From: Desulfobacterales bacterium
GTDB lineage: Bacteria; Desulfobacterota; Desulfobacteria; Desulfobacterales; JAFDCJ01
Assembly: GCA_020345785.1 (NCBI GenBank)
Contig: CP070771.1
Coordinates: 221,288 to 238,041, forward strand
DNA: 16,754 bases
Reading direction: 5' to 3'
Part shown: piece by piece, positions 1 to 6,971 of the stretch
How the letters are laid out: each line of letters opens with the position of its first letter
How positions within the stretch are numbered: the first letter of the stretch is position 1
Notes under the pieces: generated by a model
What the model was told of the DNA's origin: nothing
What the model saw: the letters and a program-made list of their open reading frames with translations, nothing else
Database searches by the model: none
Translations under genes and position numbers: made by a program

Positions 1-20
1 GTTAAGCAAACTATCGTAGG

Positions 21-39
21 GGCGGGCTTTACGCCCGCC
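21..39. repeat. GC-rich palindrome (REP-like hairpin)
   Basis: GGCGGGC at 21-27 and GCCCGCC at 33-39 form a perfect 7-bp stem around the 5-nt loop TTTAC. There is no T-run after it, so it is not a classical intrinsic terminator. Palindromes of the form GTAGGGGCGGG...CCCGCC are common dispersed repeats in environmental bacterial genomes, which is my reason for calling it REP-like. The upstream gene lies outside the window, so its position relative to a stop codon is unknown. Confidence 0.55.
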
Positions 40-95
40 TGGACTGGGTGCAAGAACCTAAAAATCGATCAATTTAGGTTTTTGTAAGTTACTGA

Positions 96-127
96 AACCT
101 GCAACCTGCAACCTGCAACCTGCAACC
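96..127. repeat. Tandem heptamer array AACCTGC
   Basis: Four perfect, contiguous copies of AACCTGC (96-123) are followed by a partial AACC (124-127). The array ends 36 bp before the biotin carboxylase start. It is the first of several AAC-rich short-unit arrays placed just upstream of + strand genes here. The copy number of such perfect heptamers could vary between strains by slippage. Confidence 0.85.
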
Positions 128-163
128 TTTGAAATATTAAGGCACCACGGATAAACAAAAAGA

Positions 164-1534
164 ATGAACCCGAAGGTTTTCAAAAAAATATTGGTGGCCA
201 ATCGTGGGGAGATCGCCCTCAGGGTCATCCGTGCCTGCAAAGAGCTCGGAATTCAAAGCGTTGCCGTTTACTCGGAAGCCGACGACAAGTCCTTACACTT
301 GACGCTGGCAGATGAACAAATTTGTATCGGCCCACCCATCAGCGCCAATAGTTATCTGAATATCGACAGTATCATAAAGGCCGCCGTACAATCCGGAGCC
401 GATGCCATTCACCCCGGTTATGGGTATCTGGCTGAAAAGGATGAATTTGCCCAGGCTTGTGAAGACCAGGGTATCACATTTATCGGCCCCTCCCCTGCCA
501 ACCTGAAGCAGGCCGGTGATAAAATGGCGGCCAAAAAGATAATGCAAAAAGCCGGGGTGCCGGTAATTCCCAGCAGCCCAACCGGCACCTGCCGTCTGGA
601 TGAAGCGGTACATTTTTGCAACACCATCGGATATCCGGTAATGATAAAAGCTTCGGGCGGCGGCGGCGGCCGGGGTATCAGAATATGTGCCGACGAAGCA
701 ATGCTGCGTGAGGATTTCCCCATAGCCAAAGCCGAAGCCGCAGCGGCCTTTGGAAACGATACGCTTTATATCGAAAAATGTATTCAACGACCTCGGCACA
801 TCGAATTTCAAATCTTGGCCGACAAATTCGGCAATGTTACTCATCTGGGCGAGCGGGAGTGCACCATCCAAAGACGCTATCAGAAGCTTATTGAAGAAGC
901 CCCTTCTCCCGGGCTTTCTGCCGAACTTAGAAAGACCATGGGAAATGTCGCCATCAGGGCCGCCGCAGCGCTGAATTATTTTAACGCCGGTACGATTGAA
1001 TTTCTATTGGCCCCGGACGGCAACTTTTATTTTATGGAAGTGAATGCCCGCATCCAGGTGGAACATCCGGTAACCGAATTAACCACCGGCATAGATCTGG
1101 TCAAGGAACAGATACGCCTTTCGGCGGATGGTAAAATCGACTATTCATTTGATGATCTGAATAAACGCGGCTGGGCCATTGAATGCCGTATCAATGCCGA
1201 AGACCCGGACCGTAATTTCTTACCTTCTCCCGGAACCGTGGAGCAATACCGGCCGCCGGGTGGTTATGGCGTGCGGCTGGACAGCCATTTGTACCAGGGA
1301 TATGAACTTCCGATTTTCTATGACTCACTCATTGCAAAGCTGGTGTCTTTCGATATCAGCCGCGATGGCGCCATTGCGGTAATGAAAAGAGCGCTGGAAG
1401 AATTCATTATCTTCCCGTTGAAAACGAGCATACCGCTCTATCGCAAAATCATGGATGACCCCTCCTTCCGCAAAGGGGATTTCGACACGGGGTTTATAAG
1501 TAAATTCGTAACGGAAGAAGGTGAGAATGACTAA
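164..1534 (+). CDS. accC: Biotin carboxylase subunit of an acyl-CoA carboxylase
   Basis: ATP-dependent carboxylation of biotin on a carrier protein, the first half-reaction of acetyl-, propionyl- or methylcrotonyl-CoA carboxylases; cytosolic. At 456 aa it matches stand-alone biotin carboxylases (E. coli AccC is about 449 aa). Visible are the N-terminal ILVANRGEIALR motif (9-20), HPGYGYLAE (83-91), the ATP-grasp glycine loop GGGGGRG (165-171), lysines K120 and K162 at the E. coli K116/K159 positions, GERECTIQRR (229-238), and MEVNARIQVEHP (291-302) with the metal/catalytic residues E292, N294 and R296. R342 in ECRINAEDP matches E. coli R338. No biotinyl or carboxyltransferase domain is fused, and none is encoded downstream in the window, so partners must lie upstream or elsewhere. 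The acyl-CoA substrate cannot be read from this subunit. The stop codon overlaps the region of the next gene's start, suggesting translational coupling with the crotonase. Confidence 0.93.
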   Translation: MNPKVFKKILVANRGEIALRVIRACKELGIQSVAVYSEADDKSLHLTLADEQICIGPPISANSYLNIDSIIKAAVQSGADAIHPGYGYLAEKDEFAQACEDQGITFIGPSPANLKQAGDKMAAKKIMQKAGVPVIPSSPTGTCRLDEAVHFCNTIGYPVMIKASGGGGGRGIRICADEAMLREDFPIAKAEAAAAFGNDTLYIEKCIQRPRHIEFQILADKFGNVTHLGERECTIQRRYQKLIEEAPSPGLSAELRKTMGNVAIRAAAALNYFNAGTIEFLLAPDGNFYFMEVNARIQVEHPVTELTTGIDLVKEQIRLSADGKIDYSFDDLNKRGWAIECRINAEDPDRNFLPSPGTVEQYRPPGGYGVRLDSHLYQGYELPIFYDSLIAKLVSFDISRDGAIAVMKRALEEFIIFPLKTSIPLYRKIMDDPSFRKGDFDTGFISKFVTEEGEND

Positions 1535-2297
1535 TCAACATTTACTCTTCAATATCGCAGATAATATAGCAACCCTGACCATCAACCGTGAAGCCCGACG
1601 CAATGCCATCAGCGTTGAAACCATCAACCTGTTTTTACAATACCTGGACCAGGCCGAAAAAGATCTCGACGTGCGGGTGATTCTGATCACAGGCGCCGGC
1701 GACAAAGCCTTTTGTGCCGGTGCCGATCTGGGGGGTGAAGCCGGCGGCAGGATTGAAGAAGGCTTTAAAATCTACGCTCGACTTTTAAAAAGATTGTCAG
1801 GTTTCCCGAAACCGGTGGTTGCCAGGGTCAACGGCGCCTGCATGGCCGGCGGCATGGGATTGATGCTGGCCTGCGACATTGTTATCGCTCGCAATAATGC
1901 CAAATTCGGCACACCGGAAGTCAATGTCGGCCTCTGGCCGATGATGATCGGCGCTTTGATTTACCGCAATACGCTTCGCAAAAAAGCCATGGAAATGGTG
2001 CTCCTGGGGGAACGGGTAACCGCGGATCAGGCGCTTGAAATGGGACTGATCACCCGTGCGGTCCCGCCCGACAAACTGGACGAGGAGGTCAATGGTGTCT
2101 TGCAGAGCCTGGCGGGAAAAAGCCCGATCGGAATGAAAATGGGCAAGGAAGCTTTTTACGCCATGGCGGACATGCCTTTTGAAGATGCGGTGGATTTCCT
2201 GTCGGAAAAAATTGCCGAAATTGCCGCCACCGAAGATGCTCGGGAAGGTATTATGGCGTTTATAGAGAAGAGAAAGCCGGTTTTTAAGGGAAAATAA
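1527..2297 (+). CDS. Enoyl-CoA hydratase/isomerase (crotonase) family protein
   Basis: A 256-aa crotonase-fold protein acting on acyl-CoA thioesters. The oxyanion-hole segment AFCAGADL is at 61-68 and NGACMAGGMGLMLACD at 102-117. Aligned by motif to rat crotonase, the Glu144 position is Gly111, while the Glu164 position is kept as E131 in GTPE. A single glutamate is usual in enoyl-CoA isomerases and several specialised crotonases, so simple hydratase activity should not be assumed. Following a biotin carboxylase, a methylglutaconyl-CoA-type or related role in branched-chain acid breakdown is possible but unproven. I chose ATG 1527 because GGAAG at 1513-1517 lies 9 nt upstream; GTG 1521 is in frame but too close to that site. 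The coding region overlaps the end of the biotin carboxylase gene by 8 nt. Confidence 0.9.
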   Translation: MTNQHLLFNIADNIATLTINREARRNAISVETINLFLQYLDQAEKDLDVRVILITGAGDKAFCAGADLGGEAGGRIEEGFKIYARLLKRLSGFPKPVVARVNGACMAGGMGLMLACDIVIARNNAKFGTPEVNVGLWPMMIGALIYRNTLRKKAMEMVLLGERVTADQALEMGLITRAVPPDKLDEEVNGVLQSLAGKSPIGMKMGKEAFYAMADMPFEDAVDFLSEKIAEIAATEDAREGIMAFIEKRKPVFKGK

Positions 2298-2594
2298 ACT
2301 CGCTGCTGGATGCTCGATAATGGATGATAGTTGCTTCTGGCCGCTGGTTATTGGGTGCTGGTCTCCTATAGGGTAAAAGGTAAAGGTTAAAGACCGAAGG
2401 CTTTAGGGTGTAAGGTTTAAGGCGTAAGGTATAAGGTATTTGATCGGGGGGACGGTTTGAGGATATTGTTCTACCAATAGCCTTCAACCCTGAACCCTGA
2501 ACCCTGAACCTTGAACCCTGAACCTTGAACCATATACCTTAAAATTTAAACCATCGAAATTTCAACAGCCGGCTAATAGAAAAGGGAGTTAAAC
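2298..2594. other. Repeat-rich intergenic region
   Basis: These 297 bp hold no convincing gene. The left part (about 2360-2440) is a run of GGTAAA/AAGGT units, for example TAAGGTAT at 2425-2432, which has a perfect inverted match ATACCTTA at 2534-2541. The right part contains the AACCYTG array at 2486-2531. The overall plan is G-rich units on the left and their C-rich counterparts on the right, as in the other gaps of the + strand block. A ribosome-binding site (AAGGGAG, 2582-2588) precedes the next gene. Confidence 0.7.
2486..2531. repeat. Tandem heptamer array AACCYTG
   Basis: Six contiguous heptamers, AACCCTG at 2486, 2493, 2500 and 2514 and AACCTTG at 2507 and 2521, are followed by a partial AACC. 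The unit differs from the AACCTGC array at 96-127 but keeps the AACC core, the 7-nt period and the position upstream of a + strand gene. Confidence 0.85.
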
Positions 2595-3473
2595 ATGAGT
2601 ACAAGCGACAAAGTCGTCGTCACCTGTGCGTTGACCGGTGTTTTGACTGATCCGGCTAAATTTAATGTGCCCGTAACGCCGGAGGAAATGGCAAAGGCAG
2701 CCGAACAGTCATTTAATGCCGGCGCTTCGGTGCTGCATTGCCATTTCAGGGATCAAAGAGAAGCTATGGGTGCTTTGCCTAGCTGGGACGTAAAGAGCGT
2801 CGGTGACATCCTGGCTGCCATAAAGGCGAAAGTCCCGGATATCATTATCTGCATGAGTACCGGAGTTCTCGGCGATGATATCTCCGGACCGGTTAGGTGT
2901 CTCGAAGCCTTTAAACCCGAAATGGCCGCCTGCAATGCCGGCTCGCTGAATTACTTGAAAATTCGCAAAGACGGCAACTGGGCCTGGCCGCCGGCGCTTT
3001 TCGACAATCCAGTGGAGAAAGTTAAAAAATTTCTGGATGTCATGACAGCCAATAAAATCATACCGGAATTCGAATGTTTTGATACCGGCATTGTGCGCAG
3101 TGTCGGTATGTACAAAACCGCCGGTATGTTTGAAGGGGATCCGCATGTCTCGTTTGTGATGGGTGTCGACAGCGGCATGCCGGCCAACCCTGATCTTCTT
3201 CCGATTCTCAAAGCTGAATTGCCCGCAAATTCTCACTGGCAGGTCATCGCCACGGGACCCGGCAGGGAAAAGATCTGGAACCTTCATCGGCGCTGTCTGG
3301 AACTGGGGGGGGATGTGAGAACCGGTCTGGAGGATACCTTTTATCTTCCCAATGGCGAGCGCGCCGCGGACAACGGTCAGCTGGTAGAAGCACTGGTAAA
3401 AATCGTGCGCGAAGTGGGCAAAGAACCGGCAACACCGGCCGAGGCACGGGAGATTTTAGGAATTCTAAGGTAG
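2595..3473 (+). CDS. BKACE/DUF849 beta-keto acid cleavage enzyme
   Basis: BKACE enzymes (the prototype is 3-keto-5-aminohexanoate cleavage enzyme, Kce) use Zn2+ to condense a beta-keto acid with acetyl-CoA, releasing acetoacetate and a shortened acyl-CoA. At 292 aa this is the normal family length. The zinc-binding HxH is H48-C-H50 in VLHCHFRD. The conserved RTGLED block (242-247) supplies R242, E246 and D247, with the same spacing as Kce R226, E230 and D231. The residue aligned with Kce Glu14, which helps bind the substrate amine, is L17 in ALTGVLTD. The true substrate is therefore probably not 3-keto-5-aminohexanoate, and a kce symbol would mislead. A ribosome-binding site, AAGGGAG, lies 6 nt before the ATG. 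The gene is isolated by repeat-rich gaps on both sides. Confidence 0.88.
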   Translation: MSTSDKVVVTCALTGVLTDPAKFNVPVTPEEMAKAAEQSFNAGASVLHCHFRDQREAMGALPSWDVKSVGDILAAIKAKVPDIIICMSTGVLGDDISGPVRCLEAFKPEMAACNAGSLNYLKIRKDGNWAWPPALFDNPVEKVKKFLDVMTANKIIPEFECFDTGIVRSVGMYKTAGMFEGDPHVSFVMGVDSGMPANPDLLPILKAELPANSHWQVIATGPGREKIWNLHRRCLELGGDVRTGLEDTFYLPNGERAADNGQLVEALVKIVREVGKEPATPAEAREILGILR

Positions 3474-3536
3474 GTATATAATTGTTTCAGGATAGGTTGA
3501 ATAGTTACACAAAAGTTCATAATTGTTCAGACATTG

Positions 3537-3780
3537 ATTCACCGCCCGCTTCGCTCGAGCCGCAGAGATCGCAGAGGAACCTTTCTTTTAACTTTCTGGT
3601 GAGAGGCCAGAAAGTTAAAAATACCAAGCCCTTCGGGCAATAGTGTCGTGTTCAAACTGCATAATTCCAAGCCTAAATATTTTATTGCATTTGAGGCGAA
3701 TTGTCCTTTATATTTGCCGCCCTCTCAACGACAAACATAAAATAAAAATTCTTTGCGCACTTTGCGGCTCTGCGGTGAAC
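3537..3780. repeat. Intergenic repeat element, copy 1 (244 bp)
   Basis: It starts with ATTCACCGC and CCGCAGAGATCGCAGAG on the left and ends at CTCTGCGGTGAAC on the right. The right end, reverse-complemented, reads GTTCACCGCAGAG then CCGCAAAGTGCGCAAAG, so the termini are imperfect inverted repeats (13 of 17 positions agree in the second block). The interior has a perfect 14-bp hairpin (3586-3599 with 3607-3620) and a second hairpin around 3710-3740 (TTTGCCG against CGACAAA, one mismatch). The whole length is related to 11915-12241. No transposase is encoded, so it resembles a non-autonomous element. Confidence 0.75.
3586..3620. repeat. Perfect 14-bp hairpin inside repeat copy 1
   Basis: TTTTAACTTTCTGG (3586-3599) pairs with CCAGAAAGTTAAAA (3607-3620) around the 7-nt loop TGAGAGG. 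The same stem, one pair shorter, recurs at 11964-12029 with a 40-nt loop. A strong RNA structure could stop transcription or protect the 3' end of the BKACE mRNA, but no T-run follows on the + strand. Confidence 0.8.
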
Positions 3781-3842
3781 AAAATATTAAATCTCTATAT
3801 AAAATTTCTAGACTATTATGGCCGCGTTAGTAAAAAGTAGAA

Positions 3843-3856
3843 TTGTCAATTGACAA
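3843..3856. promoter_or_regulatory. Perfect 14-bp palindrome, possible operator
   Basis: TTGTCAATTGACAA is a perfect palindrome 78 bp upstream of the nitronate monooxygenase-like gene, between the repeat element and the TCAAC units. Its length and symmetry would suit a dimeric regulator of the TetR or MarR type. No regulator gene is adjacent, so the role is inferred from symmetry and place only. Confidence 0.35.
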
Positions 3857-3934
3857 AATTGATTTAAATCCTTTTCCTAATAACCTATTCAACTAATCAA
3901 CTTTTCAACTAAACCAAGGGGGGAGAATCGCAAC

Positions 3935-4918
3935 ATGGCAAGAAAATTTAAAACCAAAATAACCGATATGCTGGGTATCGAACATCCGATCCTTTGCGGG
4001 GGTATGCAGTGGATCAGCCGGGCGGAGATTGTGGCCGCGGTCGCCAACGCCGGAGGAATCGGTTTTATCACGGCCGAAAGTCTTGAAACACCGGAGGATC
4101 TCAGGGAAGAAATAAAAAAAATTCGCGATCTCACCGATAAACCTTTCGGCGTTAACCTTTCCATGGTACCTGAATTCGGCCTGCCGGAAAGAACCCTCAA
4201 ATTCTGTGATGTGGTCGTCGAGGAAGGCGTAAAAGTCGTTGAAACCGCCGGCCGGAGTCCGGAGCCGTTGATGCCCAAGCTGAAAGAAGGCGGCATTAAA
4301 GTCATCCACAAGCTGACATCGGTAAAACATGCTCTCAGCGCCCAGCGGCTGGGGGTCGACGCCGTCACCATGATCGGGTTCGGTTCCGGTGGTCATATCG
4401 GCAACGACAATGTGGCATCATTCATCTTGCTGCCGAAGGCGGTTGCCACCCTTGACATACCGGTCATCGCCGGCGGCGGGATCTGCAACGGCAGGGGGTT
4501 TTTAGCAGCCTTGGCCATGGGTGCAGAGGCGGTGTTGATGGGAACGGCCTTCATGATGACGACCGAATGCAAGATTCATCAGAATATTAAAGACCGTCTC
4601 CTTGCGACCAAGGAGACGGACACAGCCTTGCTTCTGACCACCATCATGAACCCGATCCGCTGTATGAAAAACAAACTGGCTGACGAATGCCTGGCCATAG
4701 AAGCCGAAGGCGCTGATTTCGAACGGATAATTAAAGCCGTGGCCGGCGGTAAAGGCCAGATCGCCTATGACAGCGGCGATCCTGACGGAGCGCCGATCGC
4801 CTGCGGTCAGATTGCCGGACTGATTGATGAGATTAAACCGGTACGGCGGGTCATAGAGGATATTTTATCAGAAGCTGATGAACTTCTTGAACGGCTGAAT
4901 GGATTGGTGGTCGATTGA
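3935..4918 (+). CDS. FMN-dependent nitronate monooxygenase / FabK-like protein
   Basis: A TIM-barrel flavoprotein of the 2-nitropropane dioxygenase family, which includes nitronate monooxygenases (oxidising alkyl nitronates) and the FabK enoyl-ACP reductases. At 327 aa it is typical. Features: the N-terminal PILCGGMQWIS FMN segment (18-28), ANAGGIGFI (37-45), GSGGHIGN (150-157) with H154 at the family's catalytic histidine position, and the phosphate-binding AGGGICNGRG (179-188) and GAEAVLMGTAFM (197-208). The sequence does not separate a nitronate monooxygenase from an enoyl-thioester reductase. Being next to an acyl-CoA ligase and a crotonase makes an acyl-thioester role as plausible as detoxification. 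A strong purine-rich GGGGGGAG (3918-3924) lies 10 nt before the ATG. The stop codon falls inside the GTTGA array that fills the following gap. Confidence 0.82.
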   Translation: MARKFKTKITDMLGIEHPILCGGMQWISRAEIVAAVANAGGIGFITAESLETPEDLREEIKKIRDLTDKPFGVNLSMVPEFGLPERTLKFCDVVVEEGVKVVETAGRSPEPLMPKLKEGGIKVIHKLTSVKHALSAQRLGVDAVTMIGFGSGGHIGNDNVASFILLPKAVATLDIPVIAGGGICNGRGFLAALAMGAEAVLMGTAFMMTTECKIHQNIKDRLLATKETDTALLLTTIMNPIRCMKNKLADECLAIEAEGADFERIIKAVAGGKGQIAYDSGDPDGAPIACGQIAGLIDEIKPVRRVIEDILSEADELLERLNGLVVD

Positions 4919-5266
4919 GTTGACTAGGTTGATTGAGTTGAGTGGGTTGATGGGTAAAGACAGTTGATATTTTGATTCGTTGAGAAGCTGATTAGGTTGA
5001 AAAGATTAAAGGAAGCCTGGCTGATAAGTTTAAAAGCTCATTGGTTAATTAGAATAGAAGTTGAAATGTTTTTTGGCAGATTATTTTTTTGAGGTAAATT
5101 GAGAACATCTATCTAAGCCAAAGAGCTTAAATTTTCAACTTAATTAACTCAGTCAACCTAATCAACACAATCAACTTAATAAACCCAATCAACTCAATCA
5201 ACTAATCAACCTAATCAACAAGTCAACTATTCAACCAATCAACCAAAAAGGACGGGAGGGGGAGAA
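4919..5266. repeat. Inverted GTTGA / TCAAC array region
   Basis: These 348 bp hold no gene. From about 4912 to 5004 the DNA is built of GTTGA/GATTGAG-type units. From 5134 to 5244 it is built of YAATCAACN units with mostly 8-9-nt spacing. The two halves are inverted with respect to each other: GTTGATTGAGTTGA (4928-4941) matches TCAACTCAATCAAC (5189-5202) perfectly over 14 bp. Between them (5005-5133) is AT-rich sequence with no recognisable feature. Transcribed, the region could fold into a long imperfect stem immediately before the ligase ribosome-binding site. Confidence 0.8.
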
Positions 5267-6925
5267 ATGGAAGACAAATTCTGGCACAAATCATACGCTT
5301 CTGGCGTAAAAACAGCCCTGGATTATGAAAAGATTACCATCCCTGCGGCACTGACACGATCGGCCCAAAAATTCCCCAACCACACCGCTTTAAATTACAT
5401 GGGAAAGAGAATTAGCTATTTGGAGCTTGACAGACTGGTCAACCGCTTTGCCGGAGCCCTGCTGGACCACGGCATTAAACCGGGGGATAAAGTCGCCGTC
5501 TGCCTGCCGAACATTCCCCAGGTCATCATCGCCAACCTGGCCGTCCTTCGCATCGGCGCAGTGGCTGTTCAAAACAATCCCCTTTACACGGAAAGAGAGC
5601 TCACGTATCAGCTGAACGACTCCGGTTCCAAAATGATGATTACCCTGACCCTTCTGATTCCGCGAATCCAGAAGATCAAGCCCAAGACCAAAATCGACAA
5701 AATTGTCGGCTGTCATATTCACACCTATCTCCCCTTTCCCAAGAAACAACTCTTTCCCTTTGTCAAAAAAGACATGTACCGCAAGGTCGAATCTAATGAA
5801 GAGGTTATGGTTTTCGATGATTTGATCGCCGGATTTTCCCCGGAGCCCGTCGCGGAGGCGAGCCAATGGGAGGAACTGGCCGCATTATTGTATACCGGCG
5901 GCACCACCGGCGTCAGCAAGGGGGTCATGCTCAGCCACGCCAACCTGAGCTACAACGCCCAGCAGTTTGCGGGCTGGTTTCCGGATATCAAACCCGGTGA
6001 AGAGCGGCTGATGGGCAATTTCCCGGTTTTTCACATCGCCGGTTTTGCAGCCATACAAAATTTAATCACGTGGCAGGCATGGGAAAACATCATGGTGCCG
6101 AGGCCGGAGCCTAAAATCAACATCGATTTGATCAAAAAGTATAAGCCCACTTTTCTGCCGGGAGTTCCGACCATTTTTGTAGGCCTGCTGGCGGAACCGG
6201 CTTTCAAGCAACTGGACTTTTCAGCCATGAAGGGATTTTTTTCAGGTGCGGCTCCACTGGCAGCCGACACCATCAAGGATCTGAAAAATCTCACCGGCGC
6301 CACGATGTGTGAGGTTTACGGATCGACAGAGACCACTGCCGTCGTTTCGATTACCCCCTGGGGTGGCCGCATAAAGCCCGGAACAGTAGGGGTTCCGGTA
6401 GCAGACACCGACGTCAAAATTGTTGAAACAGATAATCCCGAAAAAGAACTTGCAATCGGTGAAACCGGTGAAATAGCCGTCAAAGGCCCTCAGATCATGA
6501 TGGGTTACTATAACAAACCCGAAGAAACCAAACAGGCCCTGAGGGACGGCTGGTTTTTAACCGGTGATATCGGCAAGTTTGACGAAGAGGGGTACCTGAC
6601 AATTGTCGACCGCAAAAAAGATATGATCATTGCCGGCGGGTACAACATCTACCCGGTGGAGCTCGATGATGTGCTCATGGGACACCCGAAAATACTTGAA
6701 GCCTGCACCATCGGTATTCCCCATGAATACCGCGGCGAAACTGTTAAAGCTTTTATCGTCGTTAAGGATGGTCAGAAGTTGACGGAAGAAGAAGTTGTTG
6801 CTTACTGCAAAGAAAATCTTGCGGCTTACAAGGTACCTAAAATCATCGAATTTATCGATGAATTGCCCAAAAGCGCCGTGGGCAAAATTTTGCGGCGCAA
6901 ATTGAAAGATATGGAGGGGGATTAA
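5267..6925 (+). CDS. Long-chain/medium-chain acyl-CoA synthetase (AMP-forming)
   Basis: Activates a carboxylic acid with ATP and CoA to acyl-CoA through an acyl-adenylate. At 552 aa it is a full-length ANL-superfamily ligase of the FadD type. Motifs in order: the P-loop-like YTGGTTGVSKGVMLSH (209-224), YGSTETTA (351-358), TGDIG (432-436), the hinge DRKKDMI (448-454) followed by AGGYNIYPVE (456-465), and the adenylation lysine K540 in PKSAVGK. There is no signal peptide. The preferred acid cannot be read reliably; FadD-like enzymes cover medium- to long-chain and aryl acids. A very strong ribosome-binding site (GGGAGGGGGAG, 5254-5264) precedes the ATG. It likely supplies the acyl-CoA used by neighbouring enzymes, but is separated from them by repeat-rich gaps. 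Confidence 0.9.
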   Translation: MEDKFWHKSYASGVKTALDYEKITIPAALTRSAQKFPNHTALNYMGKRISYLELDRLVNRFAGALLDHGIKPGDKVAVCLPNIPQVIIANLAVLRIGAVAVQNNPLYTERELTYQLNDSGSKMMITLTLLIPRIQKIKPKTKIDKIVGCHIHTYLPFPKKQLFPFVKKDMYRKVESNEEVMVFDDLIAGFSPEPVAEASQWEELAALLYTGGTTGVSKGVMLSHANLSYNAQQFAGWFPDIKPGEERLMGNFPVFHIAGFAAIQNLITWQAWENIMVPRPEPKINIDLIKKYKPTFLPGVPTIFVGLLAEPAFKQLDFSAMKGFFSGAAPLAADTIKDLKNLTGATMCEVYGSTETTAVVSITPWGGRIKPGTVGVPVADTDVKIVETDNPEKELAIGETGEIAVKGPQIMMGYYNKPEETKQALRDGWFLTGDIGKFDEEGYLTIVDRKKDMIIAGGYNIYPVELDDVLMGHPKILEACTIGIPHEYRGETVKAFIVVKDGQKLTEEEVVAYCKENLAAYKVPKIIEFIDELPKSAVGKILRRKLKDMEGD

Positions 6926-6942
6926 AAAAAGCATTCAACCAT

Positions 6943-6971
6943 TTGACCTTCATTTCAATTCCATATATAAA
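6943..6971 (+). promoter_or_regulatory. Candidate sigma-70 promoter upstream of response regulator
   Basis: TTGACC (6943-6948) and TATAAA (6966-6971) are separated by exactly 17 bp, close to the sigma-70 consensus. It lies just after the ligase stop in a 215-bp gap otherwise without recognisable features. The next gene starts at 7141, implying a 5' leader of about 160 nt. No other promoter in the gap looked better. Confidence 0.5.

Larger units (their letters stand above)
3474..3934. other. Intergenic region with nested repeat element
   Basis: This 461-bp gap contains, in order: GTTGAATAG (3496-3504); the 244-bp repeat element (3537-3780); the palindrome at 3843-3856; CTATTCAAC (3885-3893), which is the exact inverted match of 3496-3504; further TCAAC units; and a GGGGGGAG ribosome-binding site (3918-3924) for the next gene. 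The inverted pair therefore brackets the larger element. No coding sequence is credible: an open frame at 3643-3840 lies mostly in the repeat. Confidence 0.7.

Noticed and set aside
293..871. 192-codon frame on the - strand opposite biotin carboxylase
   Set aside because: It is antisense to a well-supported catalytic domain and shows no recognisable motif; a codon-usage shadow.
2486..2531. CRISPR array or telomere-like sequence
   Set aside because: The units are contiguous 7-mers without spacers, so it is not CRISPR. It is short and internal to the sequence, so telomere function is not supported.
2709..3287. 192-codon frame on the - strand opposite BKACE
   Set aside because: It is antisense to the conserved zinc-binding and catalytic blocks of BKACE and has no family features.
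3643..3840. Small + strand open frame in the gap after BKACE
   Set aside because: It lies largely in the 244-bp repeat element, and its only similarity (a cysteine-containing peptide also seen in the frame at 11999-12337) comes from DNA repeat homology. It has no ribosome-binding site or protein family features.
4912..5244. Intrinsic terminator at the NMO-ligase gap
   Set aside because: The inverted arms are more than 240 bp apart and no T-run follows a compact GC-rich stem, so a classical terminator does not fit.
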